Both the position numbers and the translations under genes were made by a program. Positions 41,753 to 51,273 of a stretch of 64,000 nt of DNA are shown piece after piece. The DNA comes from CAIMFV01 sp040757715 (GTDB taxonomy: Bacteria > Pseudomonadota > Alphaproteobacteria > Caulobacterales > Caulobacteraceae). The DNA lies in contig JBFLWS010000002.1 in NCBI GenBank assembly GCA_040757715.1, positions 1 to 64,000 on the forward strand, written 5' to 3'. Positions within the stretch are counted from its first letter, which is position 1; the number at the start of each line of letters is the position of its first letter. Below the pieces are notes generated by a model. The model did no database searches, was not told the origin of the DNA, and saw only the letters and a list, made by a program, of their open reading frames with translations.

Positions 41753-43360
41753 TCAGCGCCGCGCGTCTTCGAGAACGAGGTCAGCGGCTTTTTCGCCGAT
41801 CATGATGACGGCGGCGTTGCAATTGCCCGAGACCACGCTGGGGGTGATTGAAGCGTCGGCCACGCGCAGCCCCTCGACCCCCAGCACGTTCAGACGCGGA
41901 TCGACCACCGCACCAGGATCGACGCCCATGCGGGCGGTGCAGCTCGGGTGATAGATCGACCCGCCGTTGGCTCGGATATAGGCGAGGATTTCGGCGTCGG
42001 AGCGCACCTCGGGTCCCGGCAGGCGCTCGCTCTCAAAGAACGGTTGCATGGCCGGCTGGGCGATGATGTCGCGGATCAGCTTGATCCCCGCCACCTGGGC
42101 CGCACGGTCGGTCTCGGTTCCGAGGAAATTGCAGAAGATGGCGGGCGCGTCCTGCGCATGCGGCGTCTTGGCCCGCACGTGGCCGCGGCTTTCGGGCCGC
42201 AGCTGGCAGGACGAGGCCGTGAAGCCCGAAAACGGATCGAGCGCGTCCCCCATCTTGTTGACGCTGAAATTGATGAAATGCACCTCAATATCGGGAGTGG
42301 CGAGACGCGGGTCAGTGCGGAAGAAGCCCCCCGCATATCCGGCGCTCACCGTCAGCGGCCCCTTCTGTTGCAACAGATAGCGCAGCCCGGTCATTGCGGC
42401 GCGCAAGGGATTGGCCATGTCGTCGTTGAAGGTGATCTTCTCCTTGCATCGGAAGACACAACGCGCCTGCAGGTGATCCTGAAGATTCTCGCCGACCCCG
42501 GCGCTATCGCGCACCACTGGAATGCCCAGGTCCTGCAGGAGCGCACCGGGGCCCACACCCGACAACTGCAGTAGCTGCGGCGTCTGAATCGCGCCCGCCG
42601 AGAGGATGACTTCGCGCTGGGCCGTGGCGGACACGGTCTCACCCCCGTCCCGCCACTCGACCCCCACTGCGCGGCGGTCTTGGAACAACACGCGAGCGAC
42701 ATGGGCGTGGGTGACGATCTTCAGATTCCTCCGCGCCTTGGCCGGGTTGAGATAGGCCACCGCCGCCGAGCAGCGCCGCCCGCGCCGCGACGTGGTCTGG
42801 AAGTAGCCGGCGCCTTCCTGCTCGGCGCCGTTGAAGTCGTCATTGCGCGGGTGCCCCGCCTGCTGCGAGGCGAGAATGAAGGCGTCGCACAGGGGGTGCG
42901 GCTCGCCCTGATCCGAAACGCTGAGCGGCCCGCCCACGCCATGGTAGGCGTCCGCGCCGCGCGCCTGATCTTCGGCGCGGATGAAATAGGGCAGGACGTC
43001 CTCAAAGCCCCAGCCGACATTGCCCGCCTGGCGCCAACCGTCGAAGTCTTGGCGCTGGCCGCGGACATAGACGAGCCCATTGATGGAGCTCGACCCGCCG
43101 AGCACCTTGCCCCGCGGCTGGAAGATGCGCCGATTGTCGAGGTTAGGCTCAGGCTCAGTGTGGAAACGCCAATTGACCTTCTCGTCCAGGAACAGCTTGC
43201 CATAGCCGAGGGGGACGTGAATCCAGGGATTGAGGTCCTGCCCCCCGGCCTCCAGCAACAGCACGCGATGGCGACCGTCGGCGCTCAGGCGATTGGCCAG
43301 AACGCAGCCCGCCGACCCCGCACCGACGATGATGAAATCGAACACGCCAAGGCTGGTCAT
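41753..43360 (-). CDS. GMC-family FAD alcohol dehydrogenase (choline/PEG-dehydrogenase-like)
   Basis: 535 residues with FDFIIVGAGSAGCVLANRLS at the start, GKVLGGSSSINGLVYVRG as first GMC signature, ILSAGAIQTPQLLQLSGVGP as second, and a C-terminal IYHPSCTARMG with the catalytic histidine. Length and motifs match choline dehydrogenase and polyethylene-glycol dehydrogenase types. Next to an ALDH, an LhgO-like oxidase and a TonB receptor, it fits oxidation of a primary alcohol. The start overlaps the stop of the oxidase gene by four bases. Confidence 0.87.
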   Translation of the reverse strand: MTSLGVFDFIIVGAGSAGCVLANRLSADGRHRVLLLEAGGQDLNPWIHVPLGYGKLFLDEKVNWRFHTEPEPNLDNRRIFQPRGKVLGGSSSINGLVYVRGQRQDFDGWRQAGNVGWGFEDVLPYFIRAEDQARGADAYHGVGGPLSVSDQGEPHPLCDAFILASQQAGHPRNDDFNGAEQEGAGYFQTTSRRGRRCSAAVAYLNPAKARRNLKIVTHAHVARVLFQDRRAVGVEWRDGGETVSATAQREVILSAGAIQTPQLLQLSGVGPGALLQDLGIPVVRDSAGVGENLQDHLQARCVFRCKEKITFNDDMANPLRAAMTGLRYLLQQKGPLTVSAGYAGGFFRTDPRLATPDIEVHFINFSVNKMGDALDPFSGFTASSCQLRPESRGHVRAKTPHAQDAPAIFCNFLGTETDRAAQVAGIKLIRDIIAQPAMQPFFESERLPGPEVRSDAEILAYIRANGGSIYHPSCTARMGVDPGAVVDPRLNVLGVEGLRVADASITPSVVSGNCNAAVIMIGEKAADLVLEDARR

Positions 43361-44469
43361 CCCGCGGCCTCCAATCCCAACTTAAGCGCCACCTCGGCGG
43401 CGATGGCCAAGGAGGCGGTAAGCCCGGGGCTCTCGATGCCGAACAGGTTGACCAGCCCTTTCAGGCCGTGGGCCTCAGGTCCGGAAATGCAGAAATCCGC
43501 CGCCGGCTCGCCCGGGCCGGAGAGCTTGGGCCGTACGCCGGCGTAGCCAGGCGCCAGACGCTCCGGATCGACGCCGGACCAGAACTGGCGCACCGCGGCC
43601 AGGAACTTCGCCTTGCGAGCGGGATCGACGCTGTAGTCCACCGCCTCTACCCACTCCACGTCGGGCCCGAAGCGCGCCTGCCCGGCGAGGTCGAGGGTCA
43701 GATGCGTGCCGAGCCCGCCCGGCTCCGGCACGGGGTAGATGAGCCGCTGGAACGGCGCGCGGCCGGCGTAGGTGAAATAGACGCCCTTGGCGAGGTGCAG
43801 GGTTGGGACGAAATCCGACGCCAACTCATCAGTCCGCGCCGCCAGGGCCTGGGCCGCGAGCCCGGCGGAGTTGACCACCAGCTGCGCCAACAGGGGCTCG
43901 TCCATGCCCTGGCAATGCACAGCCCACCCGCCGCTCTCCGGCGTCAGCCGCTCCACCTTGGTGTTGCAGACCAGCTGAGCGCCGTGAGCCTCCGCCTCGG
44001 TGAGCAGGGCGAACATGTAGGCGTGGGAATCGATGACGCCCGTGTCCGGCGACAACAGCGCCTCGGCGCAGATCACCTCGGGTTCCAGGGCCTTCGCCTC
44101 GATCGCCGTCAGCCGACGTAGGCCGTCGACCCCGTTGTCGCGCGCCGCGCGCTCGATCTGAGACAGGTCGCCCTCCTGAGCCGCTTGCGTGGCGACGATG
44201 AGCTTGCCGCAACGCCGGTGCGGCACGTTGCGCGCCTCGCAAAAGGCGTAAAGGCGATCGCGCCCCTCGACGCACAGGCGCGCCTTCAGCGAGCCTTTTG
44301 GATAGTAGATTCCGGCGTGGATCACCTCGGAATTGCGCGCGCTGGTCCAGGAGCCGAACTGCCGCTCGCCCTCCAGGATCAGCACTTCCCGACCCGCCAA
44401 GGCGAGAGCGCGGGCGACGGCCAACCCCACCACCCCGGCGCCGACCACGACGCAATCGACCCTATCCAT
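43357..44469 (-). CDS. FAD-dependent oxidoreductase, L-2-hydroxyglutarate-oxidase-like
   Basis: 370 residues of the DAO superfamily: DCVVVGAGVVGLAVARALAL binds FAD, and the IHAGIYYPKGSLKARLCVEG segment is the mark of the LhgO/L2HGDH group. It could oxidise a 2-hydroxy acid to a 2-oxo acid with electrons going to a membrane quinone. The C-terminal part (PGYAGVRPKLSGPGEP and FGIESPGLTASLAIA) is complete. It is coupled to the GMC gene and lies ten bases after the acyl-CoA dehydrogenase gene that precedes it. Confidence 0.83.
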   Translation of the reverse strand: MDRVDCVVVGAGVVGLAVARALALAGREVLILEGERQFGSWTSARNSEVIHAGIYYPKGSLKARLCVEGRDRLYAFCEARNVPHRRCGKLIVATQAAQEGDLSQIERAARDNGVDGLRRLTAIEAKALEPEVICAEALLSPDTGVIDSHAYMFALLTEAEAHGAQLVCNTKVERLTPESGGWAVHCQGMDEPLLAQLVVNSAGLAAQALAARTDELASDFVPTLHLAKGVYFTYAGRAPFQRLIYPVPEPGGLGTHLTLDLAGQARFGPDVEWVEAVDYSVDPARKAKFLAAVRQFWSGVDPERLAPGYAGVRPKLSGPGEPAADFCISGPEAHGLKGLVNLFGIESPGLTASLAIAAEVALKLGLEAAG

Positions 44470-44478
44470 GCGCCAACC

Positions 44479-45606
44479 TCACGCCGCCGGAACCAGGCCG
44501 CCCAGCTCGCCCAGGCGCGCCGCCGCGGTCTCGTAGTCGCCGAACATCAGATCGATGGCGTGCAGGCGCCGCAATGCCCAGCCCACGCGATACTCCTCGG
44601 TGACGCCGACCCCGCCATGCATCTGCACGGCGGCCTGGCCGATCTGGACCCCGGCCGCACCGACCACCGCCTTCACTGCGGCGAAGGCCTTCTCGCGTTC
44701 CAGCGGGTCCGGCTCGGTGAGCATGGCCGCGGCATAGATGGCCATGGAGCGCAACTGCTCCAGCTGCACCATCATCTCCGCCGCCCGGTGCTTCAGCGCC
44801 TGGAATGAGGCGAGCGTCTGGCCGAACTGCTTGCGAGTCTTGATGTGGTCGACGCTGGCGGCCAGGGCCATGTCGCAAAGGCCGACGGCCTCCGCAGCCA
44901 TGTAGGCGATGCCTGCCTGACGGACCTTGGCCAAGACATCAAGCGCGGTTTCAGGGCCTGCCAGCACCGCCTGGGCGGAGGCGTTGTCGAAGCGGATTTC
45001 AGCGGCGCGCAGCCCATCGAAGGTGCGGTAACCGCGCGCACTCACACCCGGCGCGGCGGTCTCCACCAGGAAGAGGGCTGTGCCGTTCGGCGTGGCGGCG
45101 CTCACCGCCAAGAGATCGGCCGAGGCGCCGTGCAGCACGTCCGTCTTGGTTCCGGACAGACGCCAGACGCCGCCATCAAGCCCCGCTTTCGTGTTCGGTC
45201 GGGCTTCCGACGATCGGGCCCCGGCCTCGTCGTCAGCGAAGGCGAGTAGCCGCTCCCCCGCCGTCACTGGGGGCGTGAGTTCGGCCCTCAAGGTCGCGTC
45301 GGCGCACGCCCGCAAGGCCACGCCGCCGAGCACGATGGAGGCCAGGAACGGTTCGGCCAACAGGCTGCGCCCGAAGGCCTCGCCCAAGATCATCAACTCC
45401 ACCGGCCCGCCGCCCAGCCCGCCGTCCGCCTCGTCGAAGGGGGCGGCGAGCAGGCCCTGCTCGGCGAGCAGCGCCCAGGTCTCGCGGTTCCAGCCCACGT
45501 CGCTGGCCACCAGTTTGCGCCGCGCATCGAACGGGCAGCGATCCGCCAGCAACCGCTCCACGGAATTCTTCAGCAGGACCTGTTCGTCGGTGAGATCGAA
45601 ATCCAT
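44479..45606 (-). CDS. Acyl-CoA dehydrogenase, small-subunit type (pair 2)
   Basis: 375 residues from ATG 45606 (MDFDLTDEQVLLKNSVERL). FAD-domain end RKQFGQTLASFQALKHR and MHGGVGVTEEYRVGWALRRL are present, but the YEGT catalytic segment is replaced by DLMFGDYETA. It lies eight bases after the larger partner gene at 45615-46778 and very likely forms an alpha2-beta2 enzyme with it. Alanine-rich insertions in the middle domain suggest a structural or regulatory subunit. Confidence 0.85.
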   Translation of the reverse strand: MDFDLTDEQVLLKNSVERLLADRCPFDARRKLVASDVGWNRETWALLAEQGLLAAPFDEADGGLGGGPVELMILGEAFGRSLLAEPFLASIVLGGVALRACADATLRAELTPPVTAGERLLAFADDEAGARSSEARPNTKAGLDGGVWRLSGTKTDVLHGASADLLAVSAATPNGTALFLVETAAPGVSARGYRTFDGLRAAEIRFDNASAQAVLAGPETALDVLAKVRQAGIAYMAAEAVGLCDMALAASVDHIKTRKQFGQTLASFQALKHRAAEMMVQLEQLRSMAIYAAAMLTEPDPLEREKAFAAVKAVVGAAGVQIGQAAVQMHGGVGVTEEYRVGWALRRLHAIDLMFGDYETAAARLGELGGLVPAA

Positions 45607-45614
45607 GGCCGCGC

Positions 45615-46778
45615 TCAAAGTCCCAGCAAGGTGGAAGCGATGATGTTCTTCTGCACCTCGCTCGCGCCGCCATAGATCGAGGCCGCGCGCAGGGTGAGGT
45701 AGTTGGACGCTGCTTCCAGGGGCGCGAGGCCATCGCCTTCGTAAGCGAACTCCAGAGCCCGACAACCTGCCGTGCGTAACAACAGCTCCGACGCCGCCTG
45801 CCGCAGCTCCACGCCCTTGATCTTCAGCAGCGACGAGCGCGGATCGGCCGCGCCGGGGCGCATGGCGGCGAGGATGCGCAGCTGTGTGATCTCCAGCGCC
45901 TTCAACTCCGCCTCGATCTGCGCCGCCTTGGTGAGCGCCTTGGCCTTGGCGGCTTCGCCAAGCCCCGTTTCCGGATCGGCGGCCAGGGTCTTCACCCGGG
46001 CGATCAGGCGCTTGGTCATGCCGATGCGGGCGATGCCCGTGCGCTCATTCGAAAGCAGATACTTGGCCACCGTCCAGCCGTCGTTCTCGTCGCCGACGCG
46101 CAGCTCCACCGGCACGCGCACCTCGTCCAGGAACACCTCGTTGACCTCGTGCCGGCCATCGAGGGTGATGATCGGACGAATGGTCACGCCGGGGCTCTTC
46201 AGGTCGATGAGCAGGAAGCTGATTCCGGCCTGCTTCTTGGGCGCGTCGGGATTGGTGCGCACGAGGGTGAACATCCAGTCCGCCCAATGGGCCATGCCCT
46301 GCCAGATCTTCTGGCCGCTCACCACGTAATGGTCGCCGTCCCGGCGGGCGGTGGTTCTCAGATTGGCGAGATCAGAGCCGGCCTCGGGTTCGGAAAAGCC
46401 TTGCGCCCACCAGTCGTCGAGATTGGCGGCGCGGGCGAGGAAGCGGGCCTTCTGCGCCTCCGTGCCATAGGCGATCAGCACCGGCCCCAGCATGGTGCAG
46501 TTGAACGAGAGCGGCTCAGGCGCCGGGGCCTGATGCAGTTCGTCGAGGAAGATATGGCGCTGCACGGCGCTCCAGCCCGGCCCGCCGGCCTCCTTGGGCC
46601 AGCTCGGCGTCGCCCAGCCGCGGCGGTTCAGGCGCTGTTGCCAGTCCACGATCTCGGCCTTGGAGAGGGCCCGGCCCGCCTCCATCTTGGCTCGCGTGGC
46701 CGCTGGCAGCTCCGCCCGCAGAAAGGCGCGCACCTCTTCGCGGAACTGAAGGTCGCTTTGACTGTAATTGAGGTCCAT
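45615..46778 (-). CDS. Acyl-CoA dehydrogenase, large-subunit type (pair 2)
   Basis: 387 residues. MDLNYSQSDLQFREEVRAFL, QGFSEPEAGSDLANLRT and GQKIWQGMAHWADW mark the FAD and substrate domains; the end is AASIYGGASEVQKNII, with glycine where MCAD-type enzymes have the catalytic glutamate. First gene of a run of five closely spaced minus-strand genes to 40302. It is divergent from the IclR-type gene at 46937, which may control this run. Confidence 0.87.
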   Translation of the reverse strand: MDLNYSQSDLQFREEVRAFLRAELPAATRAKMEAGRALSKAEIVDWQQRLNRRGWATPSWPKEAGGPGWSAVQRHIFLDELHQAPAPEPLSFNCTMLGPVLIAYGTEAQKARFLARAANLDDWWAQGFSEPEAGSDLANLRTTARRDGDHYVVSGQKIWQGMAHWADWMFTLVRTNPDAPKKQAGISFLLIDLKSPGVTIRPIITLDGRHEVNEVFLDEVRVPVELRVGDENDGWTVAKYLLSNERTGIARIGMTKRLIARVKTLAADPETGLGEAAKAKALTKAAQIEAELKALEITQLRILAAMRPGAADPRSSLLKIKGVELRQAASELLLRTAGCRALEFAYEGDGLAPLEAASNYLTLRAASIYGGASEVQKNIIASTLLGL

Positions 46779-46936
46779 GGTCGCGAAGAGAGCAAAGAAG
46801 AAGCGGCGGGCCGCGGCGCCAAGACCCTAGGTTCCGTCGCGGCGCCAGACAAACTAGGAGTGACGAGGCGCCCGTTTCACCGCGTCTGCGATGGAAGCAG
46901 CTCGCCGCTCTTGCGCCAGCAAGCCCCGCGGGCGCA

Positions 46937-47734
46937 ATGAAGGTCATGAGCCTCGACTTCGATCCCAGCGCCCCCAAGGACAAGGACGCCGGCGGTCCGC
47001 GCGCCATGACCCGCGTGCTGCGCCTGTTCGACTGCCTGGCCAAGGCACCGGAGGGCCTGTCCCTGTCCGATCTCAGCGCCAGTCTGGACGTGCCCAAGAG
47101 CACCTTCCTCAATTCTCTGAAGCCGCTGGTGATGGAGGGGTTCCTGATCGCGGAGGGCAACCTTTATCGCCTGGGCCCCCGGGCGTTTCGCCTCGCCGCC
47201 GACGTGAGCTCAGCCTGGTCGCTGCCTAGGACCCTGCGCGGCTACATCTTCTCCCTCGCCGAGCGCACTCAGGAGACCGCGGCCCTGGCCGTGCTCGACT
47301 TCGAGATGCGCCGCTTCGTCTATATCGACGCCATCGAGAGCCCGCAGCCCGTGCGCTACGCCAGCCGCATCGGCATGAGCGGTCCGCTCTACGCCACCGC
47401 GGCGGGTCGAGTGTTGTTGGCCTATCAGCCGGCGGCGTTCCAGGACGCCTATATCGACAACGCCAAGCTCGCTCCGATCACGCCGCTGACCAACACCGAT
47501 CGCGGCGTTCTGCGCCGTCAGCTCGCCGAGGCGCGGGACCAGGGCTACTGGCTCAGCGTCGGCGAAGCGGTGGCGGGCTCAGCGGCGGCCGCCGCGCCCG
47601 TGTTCGGCCCGGACGGCGCCATCCTCGCGGCCCTCTCGCTCGGCGCGCCGCAGGAGCGGATGGAGCAGCACCGCGACCGCTATGTCGAGGCGGTGATCCG
47701 CACCGCCCGCCACGCCTCGGGCTTGCCGGATTAG
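46937..47734 (+). CDS. IclR-family transcriptional regulator
   Basis: 265 residues. Winged helix at about 25-85 (LSLSDLSASLDVPKSTFLNS as recognition part), then an IclR effector domain at about 95-260 with YASRIGMSGPLYATAAGRVLLAY. It is divergent from the pair 2 acyl-CoA dehydrogenase operon and tail-to-tail with the thioesterase gene. Regulators of this class usually sense an aromatic or CoA-linked intermediate and either repress or activate the neighbouring catabolic operon. I see no clean palindrome in the 158-base divergent gap. Confidence 0.85.
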   Translation: MKVMSLDFDPSAPKDKDAGGPRAMTRVLRLFDCLAKAPEGLSLSDLSASLDVPKSTFLNSLKPLVMEGFLIAEGNLYRLGPRAFRLAADVSSAWSLPRTLRGYIFSLAERTQETAALAVLDFEMRRFVYIDAIESPQPVRYASRIGMSGPLYATAAGRVLLAYQPAAFQDAYIDNAKLAPITPLTNTDRGVLRRQLAEARDQGYWLSVGEAVAGSAAAAAPVFGPDGAILAALSLGAPQERMEQHRDRYVEAVIRTARHASGLPD

Positions 47735-48174
47735 GATAGCTCCACCACCAGATCGGCGAGCGCCGCCTTGTGCTCGGCGCTCAAGGGGGTCGGCCGCCGC
47801 GACGCCCGGTCCACGAACACATGCACGAAGTGGCCCACCGCCACCGGCTCCACGCGTTCGGGCAGGAAGAGGCCGATCTCATAGCGGATCGACTTGTCGC
47901 CCAGCCGGCCGATGCGCACCCTGGCGTCGACGATCTGCGGGAAGGACACCGGCGCCAGGAACGCGCACTGGCTCTCCACGCAAAGGCCGATGGCCCCCTC
48001 CCCTTCCAGCTGCAGCACGCCGCGGCCGTACATCATTCGCGTAACGGCGGTGTCGAACCAGCTGTAGTAGATGACATTGTTCACGTGACCATAGGGATCG
48101 CCATCGGCCCAGCGGGTGGGGATGTTGATGGCGAAGCGATAGTGGTCGCGGCGTTCGTCCTTGGGCAGGGTCAC
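47731..48174 (-). CDS. 4-hydroxybenzoyl-CoA thioesterase-like hotdog protein
   Basis: 147 residues. The start FAINIPTRWADGDPYGHVNN is the 4HBT motif with the catalytic aspartate in ADGDPYGHVNNVIYYSWFD. The end carries the family beta-sheet (YEIGLFLPERVEPVAVGHFV). It hydrolyses an acyl-CoA, perhaps an aromatic or short-chain intermediate. It overlaps the IclR gene by four bases tail to tail and is ten bases after the crotonase gene at 48184-48990. Confidence 0.83.
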   Translation of the reverse strand: MTLPKDERRDHYRFAINIPTRWADGDPYGHVNNVIYYSWFDTAVTRMMYGRGVLQLEGEGAIGLCVESQCAFLAPVSFPQIVDARVRIGRLGDKSIRYEIGLFLPERVEPVAVGHFVHVFVDRASRRPTPLSAEHKAALADLVVELS

Positions 48175-48183
48175 GGGCTCCTC

Positions 48184-48990
48184 TCAGGCGCCGGTGAATT
48201 GGGGCGAGCGCTTCTCGAGGAAGGCGTCCACCGCCTCCTGATGATCCGCGGTTTCATGAGCCAGAGCCTGGAAGGCGGCGGACAGCTCCAGAATGTCGGG
48301 CAGGCGCGCATGCTGGCCCTCGCGCAGCAGGCGCTTGGCCAGCCGGATCGACCGCGGCGGATTGACGGCGATACGCTGCGCCAGGGCGCGGGCCGCGACC
48401 ATCACCTGGTCGGCCGGCACCATCTGGTTCACCAGCCCCATGGCGAGGCCGTCCGCCGCGGAAATGGTGTCGCCGGTGAGGATCATCTCCGCAGCGCGGG
48501 CGTAGCCGATCACCCGCGGCAGGATCCAGGCGCCGCCGTCGCCGGGGACGATGCCCATCTTGACGAAGCTTGAGGCGAGCTTGGCGGTCTCTGCGCACAC
48601 CCGCACATCGCATAGGCAGGCGAGATCAAGGCCAAGGCCGATGGCGTGGCCGTTCATGGCCGCCACGGTGGCCACCTCCACCTCGGCCAGGGCCAGAGCC
48701 ACCTTCTGCACCCCCCTCTTGTAGTTGGCGCGGGTGTCGGCGGGCGTGGCCAGGGGGCCGATGCCGTTGCGCAGCTTCATAGCCTTCAGATCGCCGCCAG
48801 CGGAAAAGGCCTGGCCGGCGCCGGTGAGGATGACGACGCTCACCTCCGGATCGGCGTTGGCGGCCTGCACCGCTTCCACAAAGCTTGCGCAGTCGGCGTG
48901 GCTGGCGATAGCGTTGCGGCTGTCGGGGCGGTTGAGCGTCAGGGTGACGATCCGCCCGTCCTTCTCGCTGACCACGAATGGGGCGCTCAT
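48184..48990 (-). CDS. Enoyl-CoA hydratase family protein
   Basis: 268 residues from ATG 48990 (an in-frame start two codons upstream is possible). LTLNRPDSRNAIASHADCAS, TGAGQAFSAGGDLKAMK and MNGHAIGLGLDLACLCDVRV are followed by KMGIVPGDGGAWILPRVIG, the usual arrangement of classical enoyl-CoA hydratases with a GDGG turn. Divergent from the CoA-transferase at 49167; the palindrome at 49088-49107 lies between. Confidence 0.85.
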   Translation of the reverse strand: MSAPFVVSEKDGRIVTLTLNRPDSRNAIASHADCASFVEAVQAANADPEVSVVILTGAGQAFSAGGDLKAMKLRNGIGPLATPADTRANYKRGVQKVALALAEVEVATVAAMNGHAIGLGLDLACLCDVRVCAETAKLASSFVKMGIVPGDGGAWILPRVIGYARAAEMILTGDTISAADGLAMGLVNQMVPADQVMVAARALAQRIAVNPPRSIRLAKRLLREGQHARLPDILELSAAFQALAHETADHQEAVDAFLEKRSPQFTGA

Positions 48991-49087
48991 AACCAACCTC
49001 GCAGGAAACGTCGCGACCGGTCCGGCCGCCAGCGTCAGGTTCCCGTAATCGCGGTCCTCAGCAACCGTCAGACCAGCTTAGGCGGGA

Positions 49088-49107
49088 CATATCGGTGACA
49101 CGATATG
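49088..49107. promoter_or_regulatory. Operator-like palindrome between crotonase and CoA-transferase genes
   Basis: CATATCGGTGACACGATATG has perfect seven-base arms around a six-base centre. It lies 97 bases from the divergent crotonase start and 59 bases before the CoA-transferase start. A site with the same TATC-N8-GATA core lies at 58347-58366, between another divergent pair of catabolic genes. Confidence 0.5.
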
Positions 49108-49166
49108 GCGCGGAGTCTTATGAGGATTGGCTTGTTTCAGACCGATGCTTCAGTGCTCATGGGCCT

Positions 49167-50432
49167 ATGTTGGCCGTGTCTGAACAGTCGAAACAAGCTC
49201 AAGCGGCGCCGCAGGGCGCCCTCGCCGGCGTGCGCGTGCTCGATCTGAGCCGGGTGCTGGCGGCGCCCTTGGCCACCCAGGCCCTGGGCGACATGGGCGC
49301 GGAAGTGATCAAGGTCGAGCGCCCGGGCAAGGGCGATGAGTCCCGCGAATACGGCCCGCCCTTCGTCAGGAACGCTGACGGCGACGAGACCTCGGACGCG
49401 GCCTTCTACTATAGCTGCAACCGAAACAAGAAGTCGGTGGCGGTGGACCTCTCCTCGCCTGACGGCCAGGAGATCATCCGCAAACTGGCCAGCCGCGCCG
49501 ACGTGGTGATCGAGAACTTCAAGACCGGCGCCCTGGCCAAATACGGCCTCGACTACGCCAGCCTGAAGAAGCTCAATCCGCGGCTGATCTATTGCTCCAT
49601 CACCGGCTTCGGCCAGACCGGACCCATGGCGCACAAGCCCGGCTATGACGGCGTGTTCCAGGCCATGTGTGGCATGATGAGCGTCTCCGGCCTGCCCGAC
49701 GAAGCGCCGGGCGGCGGTCCCATGAAGGTCGGCATCTCTATGGTCGACATCCTCACCAGCCAGTACGCCGTGAACGCGATCCTCGCCGCCCTCTATCACC
49801 GCGACGTGCACGGCGGCGCCGGCCAGTATATCGACCTCGCCCTCCTCGACTGCGGCCTCGCCTCGCTGTCGCACTTCGCCATGAACTATCTGGTGTCCGG
49901 CGAGGTGCCGCAGCGCCGGGGCAATGGCGGCTATGGCGGCGTGCCCTCGCAATCGTTCCGCTGCCAGGACCGCGACATCTTCCTGGTGGCCGGCAACAAC
50001 GCCTTCTTCAGCCGCATGTGCCAAGCCATCGATCGGCCGGATATCGCCGCCGACCCGCGCTTTAGCAGCACCGCCCAGCGTATCACCAACCGCGACGCCC
50101 TGCTCGCCCTCCTCGACGAGGTGTTCCTGACCCGCCCCGCCGATGAGTGGCTGGAGCGGCTCGACGCGGCCGAAGTGCCCTGTTCCGCCGTCAACAACCT
50201 GCCCGAAGCCCTGGCCAATCCTCAGATCGTCCATCGCCAGATGGTGCAGAGCGTGGCCACGCCCGGCGTCGGCGAGGTGAAGATCCTGCGCAATCCGATC
50301 CGCTTCTCGGAGACGCCCATCGAGACCTACACCCCTCCGCCGGCGGTGGGGGCCGATACGGACCAGGTGCTGAAGGCCCTCGGCTATGACGCCAAGGCCA
50401 TCCAGTCCCTACGCAATCAGGGCGTCGTCTGA
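49167..50432 (+). CDS. CaiB/BaiF-type (class III) CoA-transferase
   Basis: 421 residues from ATG 49167. LAGVRVLDLSRVLAAPLATQ, DMGAEVIKVERPGKGDESRE, IENFKTGALAKYGLDYASL and the catalytic-aspartate block GGAGQYIDLALLDCGLAS mark a class III CoA-transferase. It moves CoA from a donor acyl-CoA (often succinyl-CoA) to a carboxylic acid and so may activate the acid made by the aldehyde dehydrogenases. It heads a plus-strand run with a crotonase and an MFS transporter. Confidence 0.87.
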   Translation: MLAVSEQSKQAQAAPQGALAGVRVLDLSRVLAAPLATQALGDMGAEVIKVERPGKGDESREYGPPFVRNADGDETSDAAFYYSCNRNKKSVAVDLSSPDGQEIIRKLASRADVVIENFKTGALAKYGLDYASLKKLNPRLIYCSITGFGQTGPMAHKPGYDGVFQAMCGMMSVSGLPDEAPGGGPMKVGISMVDILTSQYAVNAILAALYHRDVHGGAGQYIDLALLDCGLASLSHFAMNYLVSGEVPQRRGNGGYGGVPSQSFRCQDRDIFLVAGNNAFFSRMCQAIDRPDIAADPRFSSTAQRITNRDALLALLDEVFLTRPADEWLERLDAAEVPCSAVNNLPEALANPQIVHRQMVQSVATPGVGEVKILRNPIRFSETPIETYTPPPAVGADTDQVLKALGYDAKAIQSLRNQGVV

Positions 50433-50464
50433 CGCCTCAGCCTACTGACAATTCGGAGCTCGGC

Positions 50465-51253
50465 ATGACCGACAAGATCATCTCCCGCAAGGACGGCGCG
50501 ATCGGCCGTCTCATCTTCAACAACCCGGACAAGCTGAACGCCATCTCGCTGGAAATGTGGGAAGGCATGGGTAAGGCCGTGGAGGCCTTCGAGGCCGATC
50601 CGGACATCCGGGTGATCGTGGTCTCCGGCGCGGGCGGGGTCTCGTTCATCGCCGGCGCCGACGTCTCCAAGTACGAAGAAGAGCGCATGGGCGAGAACGC
50701 CCAAGAGCACTACGCCCAGACCGGCGAGCGCGCGCTGTCGGCCCTCTACAATTCCGAGAAGGTGACCATCGCCGCCATCGACGGCTGGTGTATCGGCGGC
50801 GGCATCTCGGTGGCCGTGTCCTGCGACCTGCGCTACGCCTCCTCGAAGTCGAAGTTCGGCCAGCCGGCCATGCGCTACGGCATCGGCTACCGCTACAAGA
50901 GCCTGCGCCGCCTGGTGGACATCATCGGCGTGCCGGCCACCAAGGACATGCTGCTGGGCGGGCTGCAATTCGACGCCCCGGAAGCCTACGCCAAAGGCCT
51001 GATCGGGCGGGTCGTGCAGGAAGGCGAGGAATTCAACGCCTTCATCGAAAAGACCGCCGCCAGCATCGCCGTGGGTGCGCCGCTCACGGCCAAGCAGGTG
51101 AAGTACACCTTGAACACCATCACCCTCGATCCGGACGCCCGCGATCTCGATCGCTGCGAGGCCATGTTCCAGACCTGCTACGCCTCGGCCGACTACAAGG
51201 AAGGCATCCGCGCCTTCGCCGAAAAGCGGAAGCCGGTGTTCAAAGGAATCTAA
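50465..51253 (+). CDS. Enoyl-CoA hydratase/isomerase family protein
   Basis: 262 residues. LIFNNPDKLNAISLEMWEGM, VSFIAGADVSKYEEER and IDGWCIGGGISVAVSCDLRY are present. The later AMRYGIGYRYKSLRRLVDII segment lacks the acidic residues of classical hydratases, which suggests a different crotonase reaction such as dehydration, decarboxylation or isomerisation. It lies 32 bases after the CoA-transferase and 20 bases before the MFS gene. Confidence 0.83.
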   Translation: MTDKIISRKDGAIGRLIFNNPDKLNAISLEMWEGMGKAVEAFEADPDIRVIVVSGAGGVSFIAGADVSKYEEERMGENAQEHYAQTGERALSALYNSEKVTIAAIDGWCIGGGISVAVSCDLRYASSKSKFGQPAMRYGIGYRYKSLRRLVDIIGVPATKDMLLGGLQFDAPEAYAKGLIGRVVQEGEEFNAFIEKTAASIAVGAPLTAKQVKYTLNTITLDPDARDLDRCEAMFQTCYASADYKEGIRAFAEKRKPVFKGI

Positions 51254-51273
51254 TCCTTGGCTAGGGTTCGCTC

